Counted from the stretch's first letter, positions 13,831-37,445 are shown. The stretch is 64,000 nt of DNA from Cristatella mucedo (GCA_009760855.2 WPIO01000006.1:4045001-4109000), one strand, 5' to 3'. The notes: generated from the sequence alone by a model not told the origin. Translations and numbers: made by a program.

Positions 13831-16800
13831 CAGCAACGCTTAATACTGTCGGCAGTATTGGTGGTGGTGGGGGGGGGAAGCCCATGCAGCAGCAGAAAAT
13901 CTGCCGTGGTAGGGCTGTGCAGCGGTAATGCTATGCCGAGTCGTGCACATGGCATGTACCAGTGTGCTGCCCCCGGCACGGCTCCGCAAGTCTCCCCGGG
14001 CTTGCTCCGACGCTGCCGCCTGGTGCCAGCATCGCTAGGCTATCTGTTTGCACTACCGGACTGCCCCCCCCCCCCCGGAAGCCGGCCCGAGATGCGCATG
14101 GGGCCAGTACCTGCACCGTGGGATCGTTGCCTGCAGCAACGCTGGCCGCCATGCGCTCGGTCGTCGGCTGAGGGCGTTGCCTGAGCAGCAGTGCAGCGCT
14201 GGTCGTTGGCTCTGCTGCGGCTGAACGCAAGCCGTTCATGCCCAGCCGCTCTCCTGGGGGCGGGGCATGAACGGTTGCATATGCTGGCTATCTAGCTTGT
14301 GCTGGCCGTGGTGGCGCAGCTGCTGCTGCTGCTGCTGCTGCTGGTTCCGTGCCGACGAGTTTGCAGCCTGAATTGCCCACCGACGGACGGCGGCGAATCT
14401 CGTGTTGTGGCAGTGTGTAGTTGCTTGTCAGAAATCGAATGCCAGCGACCAGCGTCACGAAGCCGGAGCGAACATGGAGCGAGAGAGCCTGTCCACCGAG
14501 ACCATGCTGGCTGTGAAGAGAACGGCAGCCCATTTTCAGCAGTCTCGTTTATCCGGTGGCAAAAAATCTCCGGCGGCCATCATCCCTTTGCTGCAATAAA
14601 GGCCTGCTGCTGGGCTCAACCAGCAAGCCCGTATCGTAAAAGTGCAAGCAGTAAACACCCCCCCCCCAGTTCGAACAGATCTGGGTAGGCAAAACCGTCG
14701 TGGCAGCATTTATTTAGCCGTTCATTTATAGCTCAACTGCTGGGATGGCAGTCCGCAACCTAAGCCATTTCAGGTCGGAACAGTAATGTGTAGCTCGCAC
14801 TGGCGGCTGTGCGCCGGTCGCACTGGCGGCAGCACATCTGCTGGCAGCACAGCAGCAACAAGCCGATCGTGGATTTTGTCTCCTCTGTTGGCCAATCCGA
14901 TGCTGAAAGCGATACTTCAGCTAGGTTTGATCGTAGAACTGCCGCATATTCCTCGGTCGGCTCTTCTCGGTGTCGACCTTGCACGAGAGAGCTCATCTGG
15001 CCAGGCCGTGCCACTGTCGGCTCTGCAGGTGCTGCATACGTCTAGTTTCAGGGGTAGAAGCTGCTGGCCATAATGCCCGCCAAGCTGGCCTCATCAAAGT
15101 AGCTAGCTGCCCTCGCTTGGACAAAATTGGATGTGGTCGTACATTTTCTGCTATGAAAGTCAAAATTCACCCACATTATGCTAGCATTTACTAACTGGGG
15201 GGGGGGGTGGTATAATCAAAGATCGGCCAACCACTGAGCCAGCCAGAGCCTTTGAGTCGGAACCACTACTTTGCTTTCGAGCCTAGACGGCATGGATATA
15301 ATGAATAATATATAATAGAACATAGTATTCATTTGTATAGCGCCATAGGAGAGCTTAATGGTCTCTATTCAGGCACGTCACCAAGGGGCTCGAGCCCACG
15401 ACCTCGGCCAAGCCTTGGTCGGGGCGAGCACCTTAACCACTGGGACAAACCAGTGTGGCATGCTGTAGGCAGGCTTATCTACAGAGCCGGTTGTCCACGT
15501 CCTTATCATAAGGTGTATCGACCGTACTCAGTTGCAGCAAAACGTAATACATGCTCGCATCCACAGCAGACTGCGAATTGAGATGAATAGTCAACAAAGC
15601 AACAGCCCTGTGCTTTATTGCCTGGGAAAGCAAATCTGAAACGTTACAGGATTCATTTGATTGAGCACGAAGACGTAAGCGCTGGCTCAAATGAAAAGCT
15701 AGAACGTGCACAGAGCTATTAAACTCTTTTAAATAAAGCACTCTTGTTTTTCCATTTCAAAAGAGAAAGCGCTGTCAGATACAAAATCATTAGATAGACG
15801 GCTGTGTCTAATGATCGACAAATGGGTAACCTTGGTCTACCATCTTCTGAAGGTTAGTGCCACATGTTTTTTAGGCTACGTTCAACAGAAAATGGTGACC
15901 CCATTACGAGTGGCAGTAGCCGGGTAATGCTAACGATCGGCGTGTTTGCACAGGCCTTTCTACTATCCACGGAGGTGACACCTGGCCAAGGACTCGTGAC
16001 CATCTGACGGAAGCTGCCGCCCGGCCCCCCCCCCGACAGATGCATGGTCACTGAGAGTTACCAGCTATAGGAAGCCAGGTTTGGCACACGTGTCTGTGAA
16101 GCCCAACCCCCACAGCAAATGCTGGGACCTTTTTGTAGTCTTGCAAGTACCTGTAATAAATAGTACAATGAATGCTACGTTGTCCGTGCCTATCTGGCTC
16201 CATCCCTTTTGCTCGTGGGCTTACCAGTGGGAGTGTGCAGGCGATTGATTATACGTTGGCGCCGCCGTGACATTGCTCTACACCAGTTGGATAATGCGCA
16301 GCCGGTCGTGTGCAGTAGAGCAGACCATTCATTACCTCCATCACCACCACCACCACCAGATAGACTGGCAGTTCGGACCAAAGCAGCGAGCGGGCAGCTA
16401 GCTACGGTGAACTGCATCGCGATCGAGCTCTGCTGTTGGCCGCCGCCTTCTTGCCTATCAAACGGGTAAGCGTTCCCCCAATCGTATGAAGAAAACAGGG
16501 GGACAGCCCTATGGGAGACATTAATCTATTTATTACCGGCTTAGGCTTACCTGTTGCCATTTATGCAACCGATGCAGGCTTATCTGACGTGCAAGCCAGA
16601 TAGCGGTCTTCCACTACTTATCTCGAGCAAGGCATCGCTAGCGGGATCCAGGCACCTAGGCTCTCGGCAGCCGGCTGCTGCCGATCGCGACTGCCGATCG
16701 CGACGAGCGAGCACAGTGACCCGAGGCCGAATGCGAACCGACCAGCTTTCCCCTCGACTCGGCTCGCCGCCGCCTGAAAAGAAGCCGCCGGCTTCTTCGG

Positions 16801-17052
16801 TCCACAATCGGCCGGCTAGTCGTCGTCGTTCGATGATGCGACCAAGCGATCGGTCAGTTGTCACGGCTGGCCAGGGTGCAGGCTTCATTACACACACCTC
16901 TCTCTCGCCTGCCCGATTGCATCTGCAACCTGGAAAACGTGCCGAAGCAGGCAGGGAGGGGGGCCTGCCGGCGAGCGACCGTGACCCAGCAAATGACCAA
17001 TGTGCAGCTGACTTAGCTTCGCCCGACCGTCGCCCGTGCGGAAGGGACAACG
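13831..17052. other. GC-rich intergenic region between convergent sestrin and SPCS1
   Basis: High GC with many CpGs, several C or G homopolymer runs (for example 14064-14077 and 15197-15206) and a CTG run near 14322-14344. No conserved protein is recognised in any frame. It contains one SINE-2 copy, listed separately. Confidence 0.5.
15325..15455 (-). mobile_element. tRNA-derived SINE, family SINE-2
   Basis: Read on the minus strand: a tRNA-like head (tggtttgtcccagtggttaa A-box region, then ggtcgtgggctcgagcccc as B box), followed by a body whose end gagaccattaagctctcctatggcgctatacaaatg matches the 3' tail of the LINEs in this window. Better-preserved copies are at 46948-47086 and 33787-33945. 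Confidence 0.7.
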
Positions 17053-17058
17053 TTTATT
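17053..17058 (-). terminator. Polyadenylation signal for SPCS1
   Basis: The plus strand reads tttatt here, so the minus strand has AATAAA about 165 nt after the SPCS1 stop codon. This gives a short 3' untranslated region. No other canonical signal lies closer. Confidence 0.55.
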
Positions 17059-17223
17059 GACAAACAATAACAAACAATGAGCAGCCGCTTGCCACCACCA
17101 CCACCACCGCTGACAGGCCAGTCCTCAAGCATGAGCAGTGGGGGTGGATGGCGGCGGCCGTGGCAGGTGGCGCTCCGCCGCCGGATCGCTCCGCAGCGCC
17201 GAGGGGGGAGGAACCAGGCGCTG

Positions 17224-29068
<11,845 letters not shown>

Positions 29069-30220
29069 CCTTGGCCTATGCTTCCGCTTCAACCTGGTAG
29101 CGGTACGCGGCAGGAAGTGCTTTCGGTCTGATGGATCTCACCTCCCTCGCCGGAAGAGCCGTCATACGAGCGGTACCGGTATTGTACAGCCCCTTTCGCA
29201 AATAAATGTTTGACATCTGCCAATCCAAATGGTCTAACCGGAAGTTCGTCCGAAACCCGTACGTAGCAAATACGAATAGAGAATATGTGATTGGTTATAT
29301 ATTTATTTGAGCCAAAAAAGCTCGGCTAGTAAGCAGATTGTCGGATCTATTCAAATGAATATGACGTCACCAAAATGAAGGTTTAAATTAGATGGGCATC
29401 AACAGCAATGGAAAGCACGGTGTAAAAGAAAATAGCCAAAGATTCTTAGACGGTTTAATTATTAAAATTATTTATTCCATTTTTTTTCGAAAAAAATGTA
29501 CTGCTTGCGGATTGTAAACGTTTCCAAATATTGGCCCATCCGGTGAATGTAAGGTAAAGTTTAGCCGATCAGACTGCCCCATTTACATAGCGGCAAAAGA
29601 GCCAAAGCCGCCATCAACCCGCTCGAAGCGGACATAACAGAATTAACGAGAGCAGCACTTAGGGATAATAACACAAGATTAAAAAAGTATGCCCGGAGAG
29701 ATGGCAAAAAGCCGAGGATCGTACGTACGAGCGCAATTATAACGGGGATCTGTCGTCGGTTTTTGGCTGTAAACGTAAGTCTGCATCAAGGATATGCGTA
29801 TACATTGAAATTTTTGCACGCAAAATAAGCCAGACTACGAAATCGCAAGTGATCATTAGCGGCTTGTGAATTATTAGCTATATGAACCGGATGTCATGAT
29901 ATATTGTTTGGGACTTGTAGCTGAATGTCAGGAGAGAGGATAGAGGGCAGGCATGTCCACTACTTCCTGCATTGTCTCTCCGCACCTCCCTCAAGCACTG
30001 CTGTTGTGAATAATTCTAACTCTTGTCACCCGTACCTCCCTCAATTTCAAACCGCTTGCACTACCCCTCGAAGAACTCTTTCAAGCCTCTTGTTTTTAGT
30101 CCGTCTGAAAGCAAGTTTCCAATAGGGATAGTAATCATGCCTCCGAGTACCAAGTCTCTTCTATTTCAAATTTTTCCACAATCATGAAGATTCTGTTTTT
30201 CAGAAATGGTCAATTCCTCT
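29069..30220. other. SPCS1 upstream region; no gene recognised
   Basis: It holds a truncated SINE-1 tail in reverse orientation near 29572-29625 (catttacatagcggcaaaag), but no recognisable coding sequence. AT-rich after 29280. Confidence 0.5.
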
Positions 30221-30224
30221 TACT

Positions 30225-31400
30225 ATGTGATATTAACATTAATTTCACGACCCAGCTGACCCACTCACAGGCCGAATTTCGTATATCGACTGGTTCATTT
30301 TCTTTAAGTCTCACTCTATGGCCCCATTCGCAACAAAGGACCCAAACTGATTCAAATATTCTCCCACAATTGCAGGCGATCAACTCCTAGTATTATCAGA
30401 TTCACTACATCTGACCACATGCACATTTAATTCAGTCTGCATTTGATGTCCCATTCAGTATCCAAAATCATCTTCGACACACGTAACCTCAAGACCCTTA
30501 ATGCTGATGCTGTCCAGACAAAAATAACCTCCTTGCTGCCCTGCTTCTCAATCATTCGTCCGACCTGCCCACACTGGCGAAATGCTGCATGCTTCAGCCC
30601 GACACTAGCAGATGTCCTGGACGAGTTGAATCCTCTGAATAAGCACACTGTAAGCCCTCTCCCAGACGGTCCGTGGGATGCTGATGACATTAGACTAGCT
30701 AGGGATGTTGAGTTCAAGCTTGAGAAGCCTCGGCCTCAGGATCAGTACTGACTTTTTTCCATCGACTGGCGGCTCGCAAGAAATTTATTGTAAATTGTAT
30801 TGTACCCATTCTAGCTAAGGCCTAGTCTAGCCTCTATAAAAAACAAGGTAGAATCACAGATGCACAATTAAAAAGTGTTGACATTGACCGTCAACCATCT
30901 CCATCATCACCGTATGGTCAGCACTTTACCCTAGTGACCCCTGTGGCACGGCTAGCAAATTTCTTCTCCAGCTTCTTTGTCGGCAAAATAGATAGGATCA
31001 TAGAGCCCATAGCCAAGGTAACATCTCCAATGGGCTCTTCTGGCCAGCTCCTAGTAATAATTCAATGTCCAACTTCAAGCCTGACACTAATCACATCATC
31101 TTGAAGTTGACCGCCCAGTATAAGAAGTCTAGTAGTAGACCTCTTGGCTCTGCGCCCACTGCTCTCCTCCCAAGATGCATAGATATGCTGCATAATTAAC
31201 ACAGTTAGCATGCCCCATGTGCATCGTATCCTGTCTCTGTATCCATCAAAAACGGTGCTGCCAGGTCACTTATTAAAAAGGCAACACTAGACTAAGAGAA
31301 CTTCCAGCAACTTTCACCTAGTTTCCCTGCTGCCAGTCTAATTAAAGACAACGGAATGAGCAGCGGCAAACCAGCTAAACTCTTACATCAAACCTAAAAA
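30225..31400 (+). mobile_element. Decayed LINE, linker and start of reverse transcriptase
   Basis: Frames show RNLKTLNADAVQTKI near 30484, of the type found between LINE endonuclease and reverse transcriptase. Near 31150-31300 there are PTALLPRCIDMLHN and AARSLIKKATLD, corresponding to the usual segment before NYRPVS. Many stops and frameshifts. Similarity fades near 31400. Confidence 0.55.
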
Positions 31401-31689
31401 CTAAGCAAGTAAGTTCGAGCCATGTTTGAGAGCTAATCATTCCACGGAGTCAGCACTGCGACACGTGTATTAAGGGAGTATGTCAAGAAAGTACGTATAC
31501 AATTGGTTTGAAAATCAAATATTTGCTTAGGGTACCTTTGAAAAGACAAACGTGCTATAAATGGGTTGTGAAGTGTTGATGACTTATCGATAAAAGAAAA
31601 AATAAAAGTGCAAGCCATATCTGAGGCGGATATAAACCGGAGTAACACATTTACAAATAAAAGATTTACCAATCTTTGCATCATATGCA

Positions 31690-31865
31690 ACTTGCTTATC
31701 AACTTACTAAACAGATCGGTAGATCGGGATGTTTGTTTGAAGCTTGTTCAGGTGCATTCTTGTGACTTGTATACGTTTCATTTACAGTATAGCTTGATGT
31801 CATGTAAATTCCATAGCTCGGCTAAAACTGCTCGTACCAGACTGAAATTTGAAAGGCGAATTTAG
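31690..31865 (+). repeat. Dispersed repeat family R4
   Basis: Blocks gtagatcgggat, gtgacttgtatac, atgtaaattcc, ctcggctaa and gaaatttgaaa occur in the same order and spacing at 57225-57400. No coding or transposon signature is recognised, so the class is unknown. Confidence 0.55.
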
Positions 31866-32198
31866 CTTTGTATGTATCATAAAGTTGTAGAAAATTACCG
31901 ATTTTGGTTAGATAAAGTTTGCTGTATTATGTCTATGATTGCCTATAAGTGTCTTCATGTTTGCTTTATCATGTTGACCGCAGCACGATGCTGCCTTACG
32001 TTCACATGTTTGGTACTATGCAAGTCAGTCATTAATCCTTCGGTACTCATTCGTTTCCAGCAAGTTGTAAAGCACATGAACAGAAATAAGTTTCTCTTAG
32101 GGTGTAATACAATCAACTTTGGTTGTTCCTATCACCTCAATGAGAGACTTTAGAGAATTGATGTCAGCAGGCAACGGCTAGCCGTGGAGCCTCTAGAG

Positions 32199-32384
32199 CA
32201 GCGGCTCTCAACCTGTGGGACGTGACCTCTTTGGGGTTCGAACGACCCTTTCATCGGGGTCGCCTAAGATCCTCGGAAAACACGCATTTCCACATTTTGC
32301 ACTCAATAATTTTATGTTTGGGGTGGCCCCAACATGAGAAACTGTATTAATGGGTCGTGGCATTAGGAAAGTTGAGAACCACTG
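32199..32384 (+). mobile_element. SPIN-like hAT (Buster) MITE with 8-bp target duplication
   Basis: A 186-bp non-autonomous DNA transposon. It starts cagcggctctcaacctgtgg and ends gttgagaaccactg, giving terminal inverted repeats of about 14 bp. Internal blocks (acctctttggggttcgaacg, ggggtcgcctaagatcctcg, attttatgtttgggg, ccccaacatgagaaactgta, aatgggtcgtggcattagga) match the non-autonomous SPIN sequence as I know it. It is flanked on both sides by ctctagag (32191-32198 and 32385-32392). This 8-bp duplication with central TA is the hallmark of Buster-type hAT insertion. It carries no transposase. Confidence 0.9.
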
Positions 32385-32394
32385 CTCTAGAGAG

Positions 32395-33755
32395 TAGAGG
32401 GTAACCTAAGGATCTGTGCTTGGTCCACTTCTTTCTACAGTTCCTCAAGCCGATGTAATCGCCAAGCACAATCTCGGCTTTCATTTCTATGGAGATGATA
32501 CACAGCTGTCCCTGTGCTTTGATTTCTCCCTACCTTCCAGTACGTCATGTTCTCTCAACTCCCTTGCTGAATGCATTGCTGACATTTGCACTTGAATGGC
32601 AGCAAACGTTCTCAAATTAAATGACAACGAAACCAACTTACTGGCTGTGATAAAACTTAGTGCCAATCAGAAATTGGAAAATCTAACCCTCACAGAATTT
32701 CTTGGCTATAACATGTCCTGTATTGCATCTCCTGCACACAATCTGGGCGTACTTATCCACGATGACCTTTCGCCGGACGGCGACATCGGCTCCGAAGTAA
32801 AATCTGCCTACTTTTAGCTACGTAGCATTTGCAAACACCTGGACCTGCTTAGACAGGGATGCCTCATCCGAAGTTGGTCCGTGTATTTGTGACATGAAGT
32901 CTCAATTTTGTATATAAATACATATTAGCTTCTTTAACAGCCTTATTGGTATAGCTGCACAATAGCCTTAACGGCTATCGCCACCACTTCCAGTTGGCAA
33001 TAAAGTATCGCCCACTGCAAGATTCGAACTACGACCTCAGTCGTGAAGGGCAAGCACCTTACCTCCTGGGCAATTGCGGCCCCAAAGTGACTCGCTACTT
33101 GAATGTCTTTCGGCCAGTGAAGTAAGGCGTTTGCGGTCGGTGAAAAATTCCACAGCAAGGCGTTCCTGTCATGAGTGTCGCAGTTGCCACACTAAACCAC
33201 TTCTCACTGACCTGCACTGGCTCCCCGCAGAGTAGCCTATTAACTTCAAGATTGTTTAGGTCCCTTTAGTCTCTTGCTCCGGCGATCCTATCCGTACTAC
33301 TTTCATGTCTGGCTAAGCATAATATCACCTGCACTTATGGCTCAATTAATTTAGCTATTCCTCTAACGAGCCTTAAATTGATTGGAGACCGTGCATTTAG
33401 TTTGCATGACCCCAAAGTATGGAACTCACTCCTGACTTACCACATAACATTCCCTGACTTGACGACATTTAAAAAGAAGCTGAAACACATTTATTCAGCA
33501 TAGCATTTATTGGGTTCATTTGATTCACCCTTTGTGTGCTTATGCGTACTGACACTTTGTGTGCTGCCACTAACCATATTTGCATGCCGATCCTATGCAT
33601 GTCACCTCCAGCCATGTTATATTCAGCAGTTTAATGTCATTGAGCATGTTACCACTAACCATTCCACCATGCTTTCTTTGCAGCATACGTCAAAGGCTTA
33701 CAAAGAGATTAATTTCTCTGAGAGCACGATGCAAATGAATTATTACTATAATTAA
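32395..33755 (+). mobile_element. Decayed LINE, reverse transcriptase to 3' tail, with nested SINE-1
   Basis: Landmarks in shifting frames: LGPLL/LLPFL near 32420, the YADD-region remnant ending HSCP near 32500, LKLNDNETNLLAV near 32615, HNLGVLIHDDL near 32740, and the C-terminal block with FSLHDPKVWNSLL near 33398. It then runs through tgtgtgctgccactaacc to the tail aaagagattaatttctctga and agcacgatgcaaatgaatta. The SINE-1 at 32932-33085 splits it. Confidence 0.65.
32932..33085 (-). mobile_element. SINE-1 nested in a LINE
   Basis: Inverted copy: ttaacagccttattggtatag first, then cagttggcaataaagtatcgcccactgcaagattcgaacta (B box), then ctcctgggcaattgcggc as the head. It interrupts the LINE at 32395-33755, so it is the younger insertion. 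Confidence 0.7.
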
Positions 33756-33786
33756 TCATTGGGTCCAAATAGTGTTAGTATCAATA

Positions 33787-33945
33787 TATACAATTCATTT
33801 GCACAGCACTTTAATTTATCAGAATCTCTATACAGGTGCTTCCCAAATACTGTAGGGCTCGAGTCCATGACCTCTGTCTTCAATGGCAATCTCCTCGATC
33901 TAGGTCGTCAAAAGTCAACACCTTAACTCCTGGGTCAAACATGGT
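33787..33945 (-). mobile_element. tRNA-derived SINE, family SINE-2, in a Gypsy relic
   Basis: Inverted copy beginning attcatttgcacagcacttt, then agaatctctatacaggtgct (tail shared with LINEs), tgtagggctcgagtccatga (B box) and ccttaactcctgggtcaaac (head). It directly abuts the end of recognisable Gypsy coding sequence at about 33955. Confidence 0.65.
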
Positions 33946-33954
33946 AAAAGATCA

Positions 33955-34862
33955 GGAACCAATACATTTCTGCCCAAAATAGAGATTGGTAAAGCTCTTA
34001 AGAGCAATTTTTCGGGAAGTGCTTCACGATGAATTTAACTGTGAAGCCATTGAGAGACTAGGCGCTTCAGAAGTAGACCTCTCAGAACCGTCCGGGAAAC
34101 GATCTAACTGGACATATGCAAGTGCATCACGTGATATGACAATGAGCAATAATGAGTCGAAATTTGGGAGTGCTGCGTCGGTGCAGACTAAGCCACTGAG
34201 CCCATGAAAAGCAGTTTGCTCTTTTGTGACCCACTGCCAAAGTATCTTCTCCATAGTCAAGCGATGAAGTGGCTTTTCGGTAGTCGAGAGGTCTGGCAAG
34301 AAGTCCCCATGAAACTTGGCAAAGCCAAGAGCTGAGTTTGCATACTGGACGCGTGCTTGGGCAGCAGTGGCATTTCCCTTTACCTCTACCTTCAGGGATT
34401 TTGCGATTAGTTCTGTTGAAAAGAGATGCCCTAGGTATCAAATATAGGGCCGGGGCAAAGACACGCTTGACTAGTCCGCAAGGGAACCCGTTGTCGCTCA
34501 GTGGTGAAAGTAACTTGGTTAAGAGATTAACAAGTTTACTGGATGATCTGAGCGCCTGTCACGCTCACCGAAATATCATCAAAGTACCTGCTCCATCGCC
34601 AGTGCCGAACCGGTACATAATTTATCAGGAATAGCCCGGCTCCGACCTAATGCCTTGCGTCAGGTGCACGTGCAGAAGCACTCTTTTGCGCCACTCTGAA
34701 GGCTAATTTCCGCTGACTGTCCAGTCCAAGAGCGATTTGATTATATCAGCTAATGCGATTTTGATGGCTCGTTATTTACCGCTTATTTTCTGTGTTATCT
34801 GCTCCTCTTGCGGAATGGGGTAGCGATAAGGACCGAGCTGGTGATTCACCGTCCTCAAATTA
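33955..34862 (-). mobile_element. Ty3/Gypsy polyprotein relic (reverse transcriptase to RNase H)
   Basis: Leftward frames show the start of reverse transcriptase (TVNHQLGPYRYPIP near 34850), then the thumb/connection region LGFAKFHGDFLPDLSTTEKP near 34290, KEQTAFHGLSGLVCTDAALP near 34220 and RFPDGSERS near 34100. A remnant of the block resembling FHxYLFGxKF (SFTNLYFGQKC) lies near 33980. Several frameshifts and stops are present, and no LTRs, integrase or gag are seen nearby. The order matches Ty3/Gypsy pol. It is non-functional. Confidence 0.75.
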
Positions 34863-35051
34863 GCTCGGAGCGAAATCGGAGTTTGGCCATTTAGTGCTAC
34901 GGAAGCTGCGCTTTTCGGGTGAGTTGGACTCGAGACTCAAACTCACTGAATTTTGCTCGCTACCTCGAACGCACTTTTCAGCCTCGAAGGCCTGATTAAG
35001 CTCCTCTTGCAACGCAAGTGGAACACTGGGGGTGGTTTGCAGAAGTCGGAA

Positions 35052-35212
35052 GCTGATCTGGATCGAGGCATCGGTCCGTCGATCGCGATGTCGATCCATC
35101 GATCGAGGCGTCAATCTCCTCATCAAACTCACTGAATTGCGTTCGCTGCCAAGCACAAAAGGTTATCTGGATCGAGGCATCAATTCATCAATCGAGGCGT
35201 TGATCTCATCGT
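35052..35212. repeat. Local direct repeats with a gatcgaggc core
   Basis: ctggatcgaggcatc followed by atcgatcgaggcgt occurs at 35056-35110 and again at 35168-35205 with small differences. A duplicated unit of roughly 110 bp, of unknown origin. Confidence 0.5.
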
Positions 35213-35574
35213 TGACAAGATTCAGGAACTCTTAGCAGATCTGCCTGTAGGATACTTAAAGCCTACGGTCGGGTATGACATTTTCGAAGGTAACCAAAAA
35301 CGTCTCTGACTGATGCGTCGATGAATTATCCACCGAAATTCGAAGACCTGAAATAGTTTCATGGCCCGAAGGATTGAGACGAAAAATTCTCGCCACGCCG
35401 AGGTCGAGTTTTGGCATAGATGCATCGCGAGCAGGATGCAGAGCTGCGGCCGGCGTGAAGAACGCCGAGCAACGATAGAAAGTGCTTCGAAACCAACTCG
35501 TATTTACCAGCGACTTGGCTTAGCGGATGGCTCACCTTATTCCTAACACAGATCTTTGGAGATAAGAAAAAAAT

Positions 35575-35900
35575 AATCAAAGATTTGAATGTCACTCTCA
35601 GAGAACTTAATCTCTTTCCAGGCATTTTACGTAGGCGTGATGGCTGGCACACTTGGTAAGGCGATTGTTTTTTACGACCTCGATCTCGACGTATTGGGTT
35701 CGAATCCTGCGGAGGGCGATCCTTCATTGCCGCTGCAAGCGGTGGTAGTAGCCGTAAAGGCTCTTCTGTCGCTATTCAAAAGAGGCTGGGTGCTAAATCA
35801 GCTAGTATTTTTTGTTGTAATTGATGAATGATCACTTAGTGGTACTACGCACAGTGTCAACAGGCATATAATATGGCTAGTGGTAGCATGCACTGCGGCA
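35575..35900 (-). mobile_element. LINE 3' tail split by a SINE-1
   Basis: Reverse-orientation tail: the hairpin segment tcagagaacttaatctcttt at 35598-35617, then, after the SINE at 35632-35812, the continuation cacagtgtcaacaggcatat and gctagtggtagcatgcac. This is the inverse of the gtgcatgctaccactaacca block in other tails. Confidence 0.6.
35632..35812 (+). mobile_element. tRNA-derived SINE, family SINE-1, best-preserved head
   Basis: A box: tggctggcacacttggtaag, fitting the pol III consensus. B box: gggttcgaatcctgc at 35697-35711. Body: ggcgatccttcattgccgct, then caagcggtggtagtagccgt and ggctcttctgtcgctattca. Inserted into an inverted LINE tail. Confidence 0.8.
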
Positions 35901-36689
35901 GCTCCGGTGCCTGTGTCGATTTCGAAATTGAAAGCTTTCCATTAAACTGAATGTGCTGTGTCTGCTGTGAGAGCGTGTTGACATTCTTAAGCGTAAACAC
36001 TGTCTTGATCATTTTCCGACATTGGGCCTCTTCTTTTGCAGGCACTCTTATTCTACTGGTTGCAGAAAGTACAGTGTTGAGAAATATAAGGGCAATTTTG
36101 ACCTGAGTGGCCGGCTTTCCCGAAGAGGCTGCTTTATCGCTCCGGCCACTTCACCGAAGCAGCCACAGGTACCCCCTGAGAAAATCTGGGTGACAGAATT
36201 TACCATAACAACCCTCGGCTGGTCGGTGTCGAGTTATACAGCGGCCACTGACTCTGAATAATTAAGCTCTGCGATATTGCGATCTTGCGTTCGGGTTCGA
36301 CTGCCTGCCCTGAGAGCCGTGAATTGTAACCTCCCGAATGATTAGGGACGAATCCGGTAGGTGGCTGGCTGTGCTCTCCTCGGCCAGAGCCACTTCCCCT
36401 CCACCAGAATCGAGCTGCACAATCGAGCTCTTGCGAAAGTCAGAGCTTCACCCTTTTCTAGGAAGATTGCTTTCACCACCACTGGCCTGTTTGCTGGGCA
36501 ACAGAAACAAGTTCGTAGGCGCACCGCGGGGGATCGATTTCGCCTGATTTTCTGTAACTCGAGCTCCCGGTCGAATGCCAGCGACAAGTTCGGCGACGGT
36601 CTCATTTAAACGTTCGCTGAAGGGACACTCCAGAAATCGAGTCTTTTGAGCATGATGCGATGAACCGAATTGAATTATTCTTTCGTGCA

Positions 36690-37055
36690 TTTAGTTCGTT
36701 TCTCCCAAAGCCTGGAACTCACTCCCGACTTGCGTCAGAACATCCCCTGACTTGACCACATTTAAAAAGAACTTGAAAATACACCTATTTAGCACAGCAT
36801 TTAGTGGGTCCCTGCGATTCGTCCTTCATGTGCTTATGCGTGCTGACACTGTGCATGCTACCACTAACCACATTTGCATGCTGACCCTGTGCATGTCACC
36901 CCTAACCATGTTATTCATGTTATTTATCAAGCATGATATTACTCACCATTCAATTGCATTTCCCTTTGCAGTAAATGTAAAGTGCCTAGAAAGAGATTGA
37001 GTTCTCTGAGGGCGCTTTATCATTATTATTATTAGTATTATTATTATTTCATGAA
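36690..37055 (+). mobile_element. LINE 3' end with hairpin tail and (ATT)n
   Basis: The C-terminal coding remnant (KAWNSLPTC, then TFKKNLKIHLFSTAFSGSL) is followed by tgctgacactgtgcatgcta, gaccctgtgcatgtcacccc, the tail aaagagattgagttctctga and gggcgctttatc, and a TTATTA/TTATTATTAG repeat. This is the clearest example of the LINE tail family in the window. Confidence 0.8.
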
Positions 37056-37294
37056 TGCATGTATGTTGTCAAATCAAATGTTGAGTTAATAAGATCTGCA
37101 AGGATTTGGCGACGCCTGAAGAATTACTCAGTCGCTTGAAAATAGCTGGCGATCGATTAGTGAAGAATACTTTGAGCCTTTTTAATTTTTCGGCACTGTC
37201 TGCGAACCAAGGACAGATGCGAGTCGCTCACACAGTAGGTCGCGATCTGCTCATTCTTAGGCTGCTACGGTGGTCTTCACCCAGAAAGTAAGGT

Positions 37295-37445
37295 TCTCGC
37301 TCTTCACGACCCGGATCTTGAATCGTGAATCGTGAATCTCGGGCAGCAGCTTCGAGTGCTGCAGGGGTCGATTCTTGATTGCCCATTGCAAGCGGTAGTG
37401 AGGGCCGTTAGGGCCCTGCTGCTGCTGCTGATGCTACGCAAATGA
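37295..37445 (+). mobile_element. Degraded SINE-1
   Basis: tcttgattgcccattgcaag, then cggtagtgagggccgttagg and gccctgctgctgctgct match the SINE-1 body. The head is unrecognisable apart from a short duplicated atcgtgaatc. Confidence 0.45.
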
